Shown: one piece after another, positions 33,901 through 45,009 of the stretch
Numbering within the stretch: position 1 is the stretch's first letter
Layout: every line of letters begins with the position of its first letter
Notes under the pieces: generated by a model
Told to the model about the DNA's origin: nothing
The model's input: the letters and a program-made list of their open reading frames with translations, nothing else
Databases searched by the model: none
From: Cepaea nemoralis
Taxonomy: Eukaryota > Mollusca > Gastropoda > Stylommatophora > Helicidae
Assembly: GCA_014155875.1 (NCBI GenBank)
Contig: JACEFZ010002092.1
Span: 372,001 to 436,000 of the forward strand
Reading direction: 5' to 3'
DNA: 64,000 bases
Made by a program: the position numbers and the translations under genes

Positions 33901-36254
33901 ACAGTAACTGCAGTCAGCTTCTCTATATAATTTATCATAGACAGTAACTGTTGTGTCTCTGTATAGTTTATCACAGACAGTAACTGTTGTGTCTCTGTAT
34001 AGTTTATCATAGACAGTAACTGTTGTGTCTCTGTATAGTTTATCATAGATAGTAACTGTTGTGTCTCTGTATAGTTTATCATAGACAGTAACTGCAGTCA
34101 GCTTCTCTGTATAGTTTATCATAGACAGTAACTGTTGTGTCTCTGTATAGTTTATCATAGACAGTAACTGTAGTGTCTCTGTATAGTTTATCATAGACAG
34201 TAACTGTTGTGTCTCTGTATAGTTTATCATAGACAGTAACTGCAGTGTCTCTGTATAGTTTATCATGGACAGTAACTGCAGTCAGCTTTTCTGTATAGTT
34301 TATCATAGACAGTAATTGTAGTGTCTCTGTATAGTTTATCATAGACAGTAACTGTTGTGCCTCTGTATAGTTTATCATAGACAGTAACTGCAGTCAGCTT
34401 CTCTGTATAGTTTATCATAGACAGTAACTGTAGTGTCTCTGTATAGTTTATCATAGACAGTAACTATTGTGTCTCTGTATAGTTTATCATAGACAGTAAC
34501 TGCAGTCAGCTTCTCTGTATAGTTTATCATAGACAGTAACTGTTGTTAGCTTCTCTGTATAGTTTATCATAGACAGTAACTGCAGTCAGCTTCTCTGTAT
34601 AGTTTATCATAGACAGTAACTGTTGTCAGCTTCTCTGTATAGTTTATCATAGACAGTAACTGCAGTCAGCTTCTCTGTATAGTTTATCATAGACAGTAAC
34701 TTGTGTGTCTCTGTATAGTTTATCATAGACAGTAACTTGTGTGTCTCTGTATAGTTTATCATAGACAGTAACTGTTGTGTCTCTGTATAGTTTATCATAG
34801 ACAGTAACTATTGTGTCTCTGTATAGTTTATCATAGACAGTAACTGTTGTGTCTCTGTATAGTTTATCATAGACAGTAACTGTTGTGTCTCTGTATAGAT
34901 TATCATAGACAGTAACTGTTGTGTCTCTGTATGGTTTATCATAGACAGTAACTGCAGTGTCTCTGTATAGTTTATCATAGACAGTAAATGTAGTGTCTCT
35001 GTATAGTTTATCATAGACAGTAACTGTTGTGTCTCTGTATAGTTTATCATAGACAGTAACTGTTGTGTCTCTGTATAGTTTATCATAGACAGTAACTGCA
35101 GTCAGCTTCTCTGTATAGTTTACCATAGACAGTAACTGTTGTCAGCTTCTCTGTATAATTTATCATAGACAGTAACTGTTGTGTCTCTGTATAGTTTATC
35201 ATAGACAGTAACTGTAGTGTCTCTGTATAGTTTATCATAGACAGTAACTGTAGTGTCTCTGTATAGTTTATCATAGACAGTAACTGTTGTGTCTCTGTAT
35301 AGTTTATCATAGACAGTAACTGTTGTCAGCTTCTCTGTATAGTTTATCATAGACAGTAACTGTTGTGTCTCTGTATAGTTTATCATAGACAGTAACTGTT
35401 GTGTCTCTGTATAGATTATCATAGACAGTAACTGTTGTGTCTCTGTATGGTTTATCATAGACAGTAACTGCAGTGTCTCTGTATAGTTTATCATAGACAG
35501 TAAATGTAGTGTCTCTGTATAGTTTATAATAGACAGTAACTGTTGTGTCTCTGTATAGTTTATCATAGACAGTAACTGTTGTGTCTCTGTATAGTTTATC
35601 ATAGACAGTAACTGCAGTCAGCTTCTCTGTATAGTTTACCATAGACAGTAACTGTTGTCAGCTTCTCTGTATAATTTATCATAGACAGTAACTGTTGTGT
35701 CTCTGTATAGTTTATCATAGACAGTAACTGTAGTGTCTCTGTATAGTTTATCATAGACAGTAACTGTAGTGTCTCTGTATAGTTTATCATAGACAGTAAC
35801 TGTTGTGTCTCTGTATAGTTTATCATAGACAGTAACTGTTGTCAGCTTCTCTGTATAGTTTATCATAGACAGTAACTGTAGTGTCTCTGTATAGTTTATC
35901 ATAGACAGTTACTGTTGTGTCTCTGTATAGTTTATCATAGACAGTAACTGTTGTCAGCTTCTCTGTATAGTTTATCATAGACAGTAACTGTAGTGTCTCT
36001 GTATAGTTTATCATAGACAGTAACTGTTGTGTCTCTGTATAGTTTATCATAGACAGTAACTGTTGTCAGCTTCTCTGTATAGTTTATCATAGACAGTAAC
36101 TGTAGTGTCTCTGTATAGTTTATCATAGACAGTAACTGTTGTGTCTCTGTATAGTTTATCATAGACAGTAACTGTTGTCAGCTTCTCTGTATAGTTTATC
36201 ATAGACAGTAACTGTTGTGTCTCTGTATAGTTTATCATAGACAGTAACTGCAGT
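27995..36254. repeat. 8.3-kb satellite/minisatellite array of 36- and 40-bp monomers
   Basis: Some 220 head-to-tail monomers. The common 36-bp unit is TCTCTGTATAGTTTATCATA followed by GACAGTAACTGTTGTG. A 40-bp variant ends in ...GTTGTCAGCT or ...GCAGTCAGCT instead. The variants are interspersed, often as several 36-mers then a 40-mer, giving blocks such as 184 bp (4x36+40). Long stretches recur: 29017-29568 equals 31391-31942 (offset 2374), and part of the same block returns near 34600-35100. The array lies in liprin-alpha intron 1. Minus-strand open frames (repeated MINYTETQQLLS or VYDKLYRDTTVT) exist only because 36 is a multiple of 3. Confidence 0.98.
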
Positions 36255-36697
36255 AAGTTGAGTGTGGTTGAGCTAAGAACTTGCATCAATGCACTGAGGA
36301 CATTCCCATAACCCTCCGTCCCCTTGTTCAACAGCCAGTGAAGAGTCATACTACTAATTGTTCCCGCCACTATCCGATTGAAAGTTCTCCTAGTGATCAC
36401 TCTCATTTGTGAGATTCTTCCAAAACCGCTGCCGATACCCCACCATATAATTCTTTCCACATAAGGAGGCTCAGTCTGATTCCCCCACCTCCTCCACCTG
36501 GTCCCGCAGGTCCACAAACACCTCTCCCTTGTCTATAGGTAATCTACCACCAAGAGGTGTATTCCCTGCCAGCCTTTCAGCCTGTTCATCCCCCCCCCCC
36601 CCCACCCCACTCCCACACAGCCAGGGCAAAAAATCCATTCAATTCTCACAATCTGTGACCTCTGAAGCAAGGACAGCCATTCCACATGAAACATTCT
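36255..36697 (-). mobile_element. second copy of the nested LINE's 3' end, inserted in the satellite
   Basis: The minus strand reads an RNase H end: FHVEWLSLLQRSQIVRI.WIFCP and then PYVERIIWWGIGSGFGRISQ and RTFNRIVAG. This matches the LINE at 5045-7908 but is truncated inside RNase H, and a poly(C) run (36591-36603) disrupts the terminal motif. Its 3' end (36255-36375: GAACTTGCATCAATGCACTG, CATTCCCATAACCCTCCGTC) matches 5050-5150. A satellite monomer follows at 36698, so the LINE piece lies within the array. Confidence 0.85.
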
Positions 36698-36745
36698 TGC
36701 AGTCAGCTTCATATAATGTATTATAGATTGTAAATGTTGTGCCAT
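36698..36745. repeat. outlying degenerate satellite monomer
   Basis: TGCAGTCAGCTTCATATAAT and ATTATAGATTGTAAATGTTG follow the 40-bp monomer order with about 10 changes. This is the distal edge of the array, separated from the rest by the LINE fragment. Confidence 0.8.
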
Positions 36746-37239
36746 TCGCTATACGTGGTATATAATTTTAGGTGTAACTTGTAACATCTGCTGGTAAAGA
36801 ACAGAAATGAATTCCAGACACGGAATCCTATGTGAAAGATGCCAAACTGCTAAGTAATTGAAAGAACCTGACTGGGAATTGGAAAGGCTTTGTGTAGTCT
36901 TTAAAAATCCATAGTGGCTGCATATTGCTCCTAAAAGTGCACTTCAAGATGAGTGATAGATAGTTGGGGACTGTGCCAAGATGTGCTTCATATGTTCCAT
37001 TGTTTTAACATTGACATTAACATTCGTGATAGGAAGCATTACACAGAAGATGATGTTCATAGTGGATGCATTGCAAGAAGCTGGCAGGATGTAGTTGAAA
37101 AGCCAGACTGCACAAATTTGAATTATTAAATAATGTGATTAATTGTTTGGGCCAATCAATGTTTGAGCCAGACACAATGCAGAGAGAATGAAAACAACAT
37201 GAAAATGAGTGCAGCTACAATGACACTTAGAGTTGGTAA
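36746..37239. other. intron 1 sequence, no feature recognised
   Basis: Unique AT-rich sequence. No family recognised. Confidence 0.6.
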
Positions 37240-38480
37240 AAGTATTTTTACATTTATTCACATACATTTCCCCACCAGTTAAAAATACCCATAATTTCTA
37301 ATGTAATAATTTTATACTGCTCCAAGCCAATGAACTGCTTCCTGACTATTGCTCTCATTTACATCATTATATTCAGTCATTTATATTGTTCTGTTTAAGC
37401 CTGTGCAAGTTATTCTATCCCGCCTGATGGTTCTGCCTCTGTGTGTATCAATTTGGGAACTCTTAATGCCTCTAAGACATCACTTAAACAAATTCACATG
37501 TATTGGTTGGTGTTGATAGAATTAAAAATTGGAGGACACACTAGATAACATAAAAATTTAAGGTATAGTTTAATTGTTATTTTGTCCAGTATGTCCTCTA
37601 TTATCTAATTCTTTCACCTGCTTCTATGAGAGTTTTGCTTCTGTGTTAAATGTTTGTTGTACATGCAGTCTTCTGTCATGTCCTACTGCTGAAATCAGTA
37701 TTTTTCCATGTTATTTACTTCCTCCTTTGTAAGCCAGTGTTAATATGATTCTAAACAATTGTTTATTTTCATTAACTACCCCAAGCTCATGTTTCCCCCT
37801 GATCTGTTCACAGTTTGTGTTATTTGATCTAATCTTAACATTTGAGTCACTCAGCATAATTTGACGTCCTCATTTGTCTGTCCATGGTATTTTGTATGTA
37901 TAGTTAAACTTTTACAGATTATTCATTGTCCTTGGATGGTGATTAACGCTAATTGACACTCATATCTATTTTCTGTGGCTCTGGATTTTGCTAGTATGTT
38001 GCATGTTGTTGACAGTCCGTGTTTGTCTAGTGTTTTCTAAGCCTTGTATCTGTAGTCTCTAGGATTTTCTTTCTCTGCTGACCCATTTGTCCATGGTTTC
38101 ACTGGTTAAAAGGAAGTTAATTCAACAATTAGGAGTTATCTTTGAGGTAATTTTCTTATACAGTAATTATGGGCTAATGGAATATGTTTAATTTATTATC
38201 ATCAGCATGTTTTCTTTTTCTACCTGATGAACCGTGAAAAACTGCAACAGCTACTTCTATCAGTTTCTACACTATGTTGTTATCATCATACATATCACTG
38301 CTGTTATAACTGAAATCATTTTTCTTTAAATTATTTATGGCCATGGAGGTTTTTCTTTCAATCTGAACTTTATTCCAGGATGCTTTTGGTTATGTTGGTA
38401 CTCCCAAGGCACTTTCATTTCTAAATTTTGACATGGGGTGGGTTTTTCTGCGGCATATTTTTGTCTTTTATTATTTGTTG
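37240..38480 (-). pseudogene. LINE endonuclease-domain remnant
   Basis: Around 37790-37870 the minus strand reads IMLSDSNVKIRSNN, then EQIRGKHELGVVNENKQL. This is a decayed form of the AP-endonuclease block (GDFNAKIG ... GKHGLG..NENG) of LINE elements. The parallel remnant at 59090-59640 supports the reading. Boundaries are uncertain and no intact frame remains. Confidence 0.6.
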
Positions 38481-38759
38481 TTGTTCTGATAGCCTCACCA
38501 GGAGAAACCGGCAGGGTATATATAGACAGATATTTAGTATTAAATGTTACAGAGTATTGAATGTTACAGCATTTTATTCATTGAAAGTTTCATAAATTTG
38601 CATTTTAAATTAGATTGTATGTATTATAAATAAGGTATGAATTATGGAGGTATGCAAATAGCAATATTTGACATTTTTTTCTGTTTGTGCATGTTTTGTA
38701 AATTGGTTTTTCCTAACTCAAAATCATGTTCAGAAGAAATTATTTTACATTTGTTTAAA

Positions 38760-39000
38760 TGTTGCATATCCCTTACAGGACGTTTCAGTCAACACCAGCA
38801 TTTTTCAGCTGCTGTTGATGTACTAGGCAAGTTTTACGTTCAGTAGTTTGCCATTGCTTTCTGAACGACCGGCTCACATACGTAAGTTACCAACATGGCA
38901 CAAACCGCTGCCGGTTCTCGCAGCTGCTGTTTTCCCCACATGGATATACAGGATTACGAACAGTATTATTAACCTCTTGGCCAGGGAGACCGGCGACATT
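38760..39000 (-). mobile_element. SINE family B, minus-strand copy
   Basis: In reverse it shows the 3' tail (CATATCCCTTACAGGACGTT), the central domain (TTGATGTACTAGGCAAGTTT, TAGTTTGCCATTGCTTTCTG, AACGACCGGCTC), then GGTTCTCGCAGC and the 5' end CTTGGCCAGGGAGACCGGC. The layout matches the plus-strand copy at 40794-41040. Confidence 0.85.
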
Positions 39001-39049
39001 ATGGCAGACATATTATTTTGGAACATTTCAGCTGTTTGAGGAAAAAACT

Positions 39050-39190
39050 TTGCTTGAAAGATATATTGTATTGTTTTACTTTATGTTGTGTGATTTCTGC
39101 AGTACGAACGTAAAGAGATGCAGCGAAACATGCCAGGCAATAAATCGTGCAATCTATTGTTTGAGTCTTTGTTATTAAAATAAGATGATA
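39050..39190. mobile_element. right half of the hairpin MITE
   Basis: The spacer (ATTGTTTTACTTTATGTTGTG) and right arm (GATGCAGCGAAACATGCCAG, GCAATAAATCGTGCAATCTA) match 42320-42430. The left arm is missing, perhaps lost where the adjacent SINE lies. Confidence 0.8.
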
Positions 39191-39299
39191 ATGTTTATAT
39201 ACCCTTGCCACTGTCAACTTAGAGAATTCTTGGGACCAAACTTAAAAGTTACTTGCGTGTGCTGCCACACAGTTTACAAGCTACGTTTGTTCACATTTC

Positions 39300-40160
39300 A
39301 CCAACTTCTCCCTAGCACAGCAATATCTGAACTTCTTCTCCTCAAACAGGGGACACCACAATAAACAGTTATATGAATTCCTGTACAGTTAAACAGTATC
39401 TGTGGGAACTTCTTCAGCAAACAAGCTCAAACAGGGGACACCACAATAAACAGTTATATGAATTCCTGTACAGTTAAACAATATCTGTGGGAACTTCTTC
39501 AGCAAACAAGCTCAAACAGGGGACATCACAATAAACAGTTATGTGAATTCCTGTACAGTTAAACAATATCTGTGGGAACTTCTTCAGCAAACAAGCTCAA
39601 ACAGGGGACACCACAATAAACAGTTATATGAATTCCTGTACAGTTAAACAATATCTGTGGGAACTTCTTCAGCAAACAAGTTCAAACAGGGGACACCACA
39701 ATAAACAGATATATGAATTCCTGTACAGTTAAACAATATCCGTGGGAACTTCTTCAGCAAACAGGCTCAAACAGGGGACACCACAATAAACAGTTATGTG
39801 AATTCCTGTACAGTTAAACAATATCTGTGGGAACTTCTTCAGCAAACAAGCTCAAACAGGGAACACCACAATAAACAGTTATATGAATTCCTGTATAGTT
39901 AAACAATATCTGTGGGAACTTCTTCAGCAAACAAGCTCAAACAGGGGACACCACAATAAACAGTTATATGAATTCCTGTACAGTTAAACAATATCATTGG
40001 GAACTTCTTCAGCAACCAAACTCAAACAGGGGACACCACAATAAACAGTTTTATGAATTCCTGTTCAGTTAAATAATATATGTGGGAACTTCTTCAGCAA
40101 ACATGCTCAAACAGGGGACTCCACAATAGACAATTATATGAATTCCTGTACAGTTAATCA
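39300..40160. repeat. 85-bp tandem repeat, about 9-10 copies
   Basis: Unit from CAGTTATATGAATTCCTGTA through GTGGGAACTTCTTCAGCAAA to GGGGACACCACAATAAA, starting at about 39366 and recurring every 85 bp. Central copies are nearly identical; the outer ones are more diverged. Each unit carries an EcoRI site (GAATTC). Confidence 0.97.
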
Positions 40161-40379
40161 AAACAGACCATGTATGAGAAGTACTTTGAAGTGAGAAAGA
40201 AACAACACAATAAGAAAGCACAACCGGGATGCACATTGATGAACAAGTAATCAGCTGATGTATTTTGATAACAAAACTAGTCAGAATATATTATTTGTTA
40301 CGTTTGACAAATGTTATATTTTACTATTTAGTTATCAGTGTTTTGATCTATGCTTTAAATTGATTGAGTCTGCCTTTGT

Positions 40380-40600
40380 AAACTGGTGCTCTGGCGAGGC
40401 GGCTACCTTTGTAATTCTGCACACCGTGCTCAAAACACAGCTGTGGGCAATTTGAAAGCATACCGCCTTGCGCTGGTCTTCATAAAATGGTATGAGTGCC
40501 GATCGTCCAGAAAGCAGTGGCAAACTACTAAATGTAAACTTGCCAAGAAATCACAAACTAGCCAAAAGATACTGGGGTTGACTGCGATGTTCTGTAAAAC
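40380..40600 (+). mobile_element. SINE family B fragment
   Basis: Central domain present: GGTATGAGTGCCGATCGTCC, AGAAAGCAGTGGCAAACTAC, TAAATGTAAACTTGCC, then GGGGTTGACTGCGATGTTCTGTAA-like tail (two words at about 40573-40598). Head diverged. Confidence 0.65.
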
Positions 40601-40690
40601 TAACTTTTTGTCAACATTGATCTTAGATAAGATTCATATCCATTATCACCATGTTAAACAAAATGACCAAAATGCACTGGAAATAAGGAT

Positions 40691-41128
<438 letters not shown>

Positions 41129-41379
41129 ATCCATCCACTAGCAAAGTTTCGTAAGACAGATGTACTTCATCTGTTTTGTTCATTGTAGTTTTTTTTCTAC
41201 ATGCTGATGTATTACTTTACCTACTTTGTTCACACTATTGTTATCCTTTGGCAAAGATTCTATGAGATAATTCCTGTGATGCTAGTATCTTTGTGTAAGA
41301 AAATGTCACTGCGTTCATGATTTTCCTACCTGTAAAGCTACGGGGATAAAGGCAATCGATTTCACTGCCATTGCTTCCT

Positions 41380-41650
41380 CGCCTGTACAAACAAGATTTT
41401 TAGCAGGACTGAAATCAATGTGGACAGATAAGAACATATCATAAAAAACACCAGTGTAGGATTATTGTTCAGATTACAGATATTGATCATCTCTGTATAC
41501 CTGTATGCATGTGAGACATGGAGATTGTCTGCTGAAATGAAGAGTACATTCAAGCAGTGGAGATGAGATGCTTCTGAAAAAACATATGCTGATCATTTCT
41601 CAAATGTCAGTATGCAGAATATCATCAGATAATATGTAGGGCATACATAG
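41380..41650 (+). pseudogene. LINE RT C-terminal fragment
   Basis: Reads LYACETWRLSAEMKSTFK, the conserved YACETW block after the RT domain, then a decayed MRCFRK-like stretch. No continuation is confidently recognised beyond 41650. Confidence 0.65.
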
Positions 41651-41659
41651 ATCTCTTCT

Positions 41660-42219
41660 TTTTCTTTTCCTCTTGTCCCCCTTGTGGGAATTGATCCATA
41701 ACCAAGCCCATACTAGCCATCCTATCTTGTGCTGTCTCCTGGAGTTCCTTCCTTATTCTGCCTGTGTTACTCCTCTATGTCTTTAATTCTCTTCATGGTT
41801 TTAGGTCTGCCAGTTTTTCGTTTTCCCTGTGGATTCTGGACAAGGGCGTGTCTAGTTATATCTTTACATCAGTTTTTGTTCAATGTGTGTGCTATCCGGT
41901 GCCAGCGTCTTTTCCTCAGCTCTTGATTCACTGGAGTTATACCAGTTTTGCTAGTATATTTGCATAACTGGGACAACAAACTGGGGGGGGGGGGGGGCAT
42001 AAGTTTTAGCATTGGTGTTATAATGTTTGTTATAATTCTGGTACACAATTTAAATTTTTGTTTAATTATCTTTAAGATTCAGCACAGCTGCCATTACATG
42101 AATAATGTTTTGAATACGGATCTGTCTTTGACAGTAGGAGAAATGAAAGATCATGGCATAGCATTACTATTTTGAAGAAACAGCCAGTCATTGGAACACT
42201 TTAAATCAACAATTATAAT
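41660..42219. other. intron 1 sequence with a G run
   Basis: G homopolymer at 41983-41997. The open frames at 41729-41967 read vaguely like antisense LINE C-terminus but lack a decisive motif. Confidence 0.45.
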
Positions 42220-42443
42220 GTGACTTTGAATAATGAAGACACAAAAAATAGATTGCACGATTTATTGCCTGGCATATTTCGCTGCATCTCGTCAGGTACA
42301 TACTGCTCAGCTTGAAGGATTTATCTAGTTATTTTACTTTATGTTGTGTGAATTCTGCAGTATGTACCTGAAGGGATGCAGCAAAATATGCCAGGCAATA
42401 AATTGTGCAATCTATTGTTTGTGTCTTCGTTATTTAAATTCAC
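42220..42443. mobile_element. hairpin MITE: 87-bp inverted arms, 50-bp spacer
   Basis: Left arm 42220-42306 and right arm 42357-42443 are inverted complements with few mismatches (for example TTTATTGCCTGGCATATTTC against GCAAAATATGCCAGGCAATA). The spacer is 42307-42356. No target duplication is obvious. Related sequence occurs at 39050-39190 and 16290-16655. It has no coding capacity and would form a strong RNA hairpin if transcribed in the liprin-alpha pre-mRNA. Confidence 0.9.
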
Positions 42444-42713
42444 TACGGGAAAACATTGTTTTGATAATGTGAATTCTCAGTTTTCTCCTCATTATTTGAT
42501 GACACATTATTTAAATATTACCTAGACTAGTGATTTTGTTGTTACATTTGAATATTTTTTTTCAATGTTTTCACTCATTCTAATTTCATTATAATTCTTG
42601 TCTGTCAGAGTTTTCCCATTACTGCATAGCTTTGTGTACTGTTTTGTGGATGCCGTATGACTATTGTTGTTTTAATTCTACAAATGGTAACAATGTGTCT
42701 GTTGTTTCTCCAG

Positions 42714-42815
42714 GAATTGGCCACAGTAACAAAAGAGTTAAACCAGGTGAGAGAACAACTCTTGGAGAGAGAGGAGGAAGTTGGAGAGCTCAAGGCTGAG
42801 AGAAATAATACCAGG
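42714..42815 (+). CDS. PPFIA: liprin-alpha, coding exon 2 (residues 81-114)
   Basis: Encodes [20 protein letters not shown] and then [14 protein letters not shown], the conserved first coiled-coil segment of liprin-alpha that contributes to self-assembly. The acceptor is TTTCTCCAG at 42705-42713 and the donor is GTGGGT at 42816. Both borders are phase 0: exon 1 ends in Gln and this exon ends in Arg (AGG). Length is 34 codons. An 8,103-bp intron follows, mostly filled with a 67-bp repeat. The frame is intact and the charged-residue pattern follows vertebrate and insect liprins closely. Confidence 0.95.
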
Positions 42816-42899
42816 GTGGGTTTCACTGTTGTTGTTGTTGTTACTTGTCAGTTGAGGATAGTTGTGACATATTACAGTCTAGAGATCTCACTGTTGTAT

Positions 42900-43460
42900 G
42901 ACATTTAAAAAGGCATTACGAGATCAGAGGAATGACTTCATTGTACCAGGTTTGATCCTGTATAGCTCGGTCTCTTCACAAAGTAGCTAACTACCTGTCA
43001 GAAGCGGCACCAAAACCATGCACTCAGTAGTTCCGGTGACATCCCACCTGGAGTCTCCAAAAATATTGCACTCGTGAACTGAATAACAGACCAAAAATAA
43101 ATGCACAAATGTCTAAGTATGAGACAGATGGTTTAGCTAAGGAGATCCACAGTTGTATTAAATACTGGTCAGAAGAGAAATCAATAGACAGGTGAATGCC
43201 AGCAGACCTATGATTGCAAATACAAAGTACCATGAAATATTACTATGGGGTTCAACAATTAAATGACATACATCATTGAACACTTTGACCATTCTTTAAC
43301 AGCAAAAAAACAACTAAAGAACATAAGACAAAAAAATAAACTTCAGAAAACATGGACAACTTACCTGAAAGATAAAAATTAAGTTTAGACAACTGAAATC
43401 AGTGAATCAAGTATGAAAGGACTTATCTTCCCCAATTATTTCCCTCACCACTTTCCTCAA
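42900..43460. other. intron 2 sequence, possible tRNA-like SINE head at its start
   Basis: At about 42915-42965 the words TACGAGATCAGAGGAATGAC and CCAGGTTTGATCCTG resemble a decayed tRNA-type head. A similar head occurs at 60974-61035. Nothing else is recognised. Confidence 0.4.
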
Positions 43461-43464
43461 TTGT

Positions 43465-43665
43465 GGGTATCCTGAGATGGGTTTTGACAAATTGACCCTG
43501 GATTTCTTTCAGGTTGACCCAACCTAAACTGGGTACTAGGAATTTCTGGGGAAGTAGAGATGATTGGTGTGATGTTGATCACATGACCCATTGAGGGATG
43601 ATTGGTCTGTGAAAACACTAGGGCTTGCAACATATGTTCTGTACACCTCAAGGTGTGTAAACGAA
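43465..43665 (+). mobile_element. SINE family C copy
   Basis: Body blocks in order: GGTTGACCCAACCTAAACTG, GGTACTAGGAATTTCTGGGG, AAGTAGAGATGATTGGTGTG, ACATGACCCATTGAGGGATG, ATTGGTCTGTGAAAAC. The end, near GTTCTGTACACCTCAAGG, matches other copies. Confidence 0.75.
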
Positions 43666-43799
43666 TCCTTTCCATTTACTTAGCTGTGTTCAGATGTAAT
43701 TTTTCAGATATCAGATCTGTCATGTTTTCTTACTTTTGTTTCCTGTTTGTTTTCATGATAAAGAGTTTAGTCAGATATGTGTATATTGCAATGCACGTG

Positions 43800-44060
43800 T
43801 CTCTTGTTTATGGATCTCTTTCGTCATCATCATGTGCCTTGCCAACTGGAATTCATGTCTCTCCACAAATCTTGGTCCTTGATCTGGGTCAGCTCTGTTG
43901 ATAATTTTCCTCCATGCCACCATCTCAGTTCATCCGGTATCATTTCTTTGTCTGTGTCTCTTTTCCCACTGACATTTTCAATTGTCACTATGTTTTCCAG
44001 TGCTTTTCTTCTCATTACATGACCAACGAATGCTCTTTGTCTCTTATTAGAGACGTTTCT
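43800..44060 (-). pseudogene. LINE C-terminal fragment
   Basis: The minus strand reads KRQRAFVGHVMRRKALENIV, then LRWWHGGKLSTEL and IKDQDLWRDMNSSWQGT. Same family as 15665-16130 and 62040-62300, with more changes. 5'-truncated. Confidence 0.85.
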
Positions 44061-44577
44061 GAGATAGATCCCCTTAATCTCCTTAGTGATCTATTGCGTT
44101 TTATTGGCTGGCCTAAGGAGAAAAGCATTGACACTTTTTACAAAGTCGAGAATTGTTTCTAGTGTATCTTACACAGGTCTTTTGATGAAATAAAAACATT
44201 AGTTAATGTCTAGAAATGTTGACTATTGTATGACATACTGATAAGTAACTCACTGATTAAAGTGTTACTATTGTATGACATACTGATAAGTAACTCACTG
44301 ATTAAAGTGGTACTATTGTATATGGTGGCCATCAGAGGGATGTAGTAATTATAGAGGTCAGAATTGTTACTGTTACATTATGTAGTGGGCATCAGAGGAA
44401 TGTAGTGACACACAGATTAGAGTTTAGAAGTGTTAAAATTGTATAACGGCCATCCAACAAGTGCAGTATTTTACAGGTAGAGTCTAGAAGTGTTGCTGTT
44501 GTATTATGTACCAGTTATTAGATGTTAGCTTGTTGGCTAGTCTTAAGTTTTACTGTTGTACAAGTCATTAGATGATA

Positions 44578-44887
44578 ACGTAGGCCAGCATGGCTGAATG
44601 GATAAGAACGCATGTTCTTAAACATTTTGTGTGCTGATGCTGAGGTAAGGGGTTCAGCCCCTACACTGGACAGTTGGACTAAAATGTTGACCTATCGTCC
44701 TTGACTTGGGGACGTAAATTACAAGTACCTCTGAAGTTAGAGTAGGTTCACCTGATGGCGAGGGACACTGTTAATAGGGAAAGCTAACCCTCGTGCAAAA
44801 TTCAGCTCAGCACTACTAGAAGGGCTGTATATGGACTACACTTGAGTTCAAAGCGAGTGAGCACCAAAAAAATAACAACAACAACAA
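44578..44887 (+). mobile_element. SINE family A, full copy with 11-bp target duplication
   Basis: Flanked by ATTAGATGATA (44567-44577 and 44888-44898). The tRNA-derived head carries an A-box-like TGGCTGAATGGATAAG and a B-box-like GGTTCAGCCCC, closest to Leu/Ser-type tRNAs. The body reads GACCTATCGTCCTTGACTTG, GGGGACGTAAATTACAAGTA, AGTAGGTTCACCTGATGGCG, then AGCACTACTAGAAGGGCTGT. The tail is A-rich with (AAC)n. About 310 bp in all. Confidence 0.92.
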
Positions 44888-45009
44888 ATTAGATGATAGC
44901 TGTGACATCTCGCTTAGAGTCTAGAAGTGTTATTGTTGTACAAGTCATTAGATGATAACTGTGACATGTCAGTTAGAGTCTAGAAGCATTATTGCTGTAT
45001 TCAAGTACC

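Noticed and set aside
28977..35902. Dozens of minus-strand open frames of 60-220 codons
   Set aside because: All are the 36/40-bp satellite read in frames without stops; there is no independent coding signal.
27995..36254. CRISPR-like reading of regular ~36-bp repeats
   Set aside because: There are no unique spacers; the monomers are directly adjacent, and the context is a eukaryotic intron.
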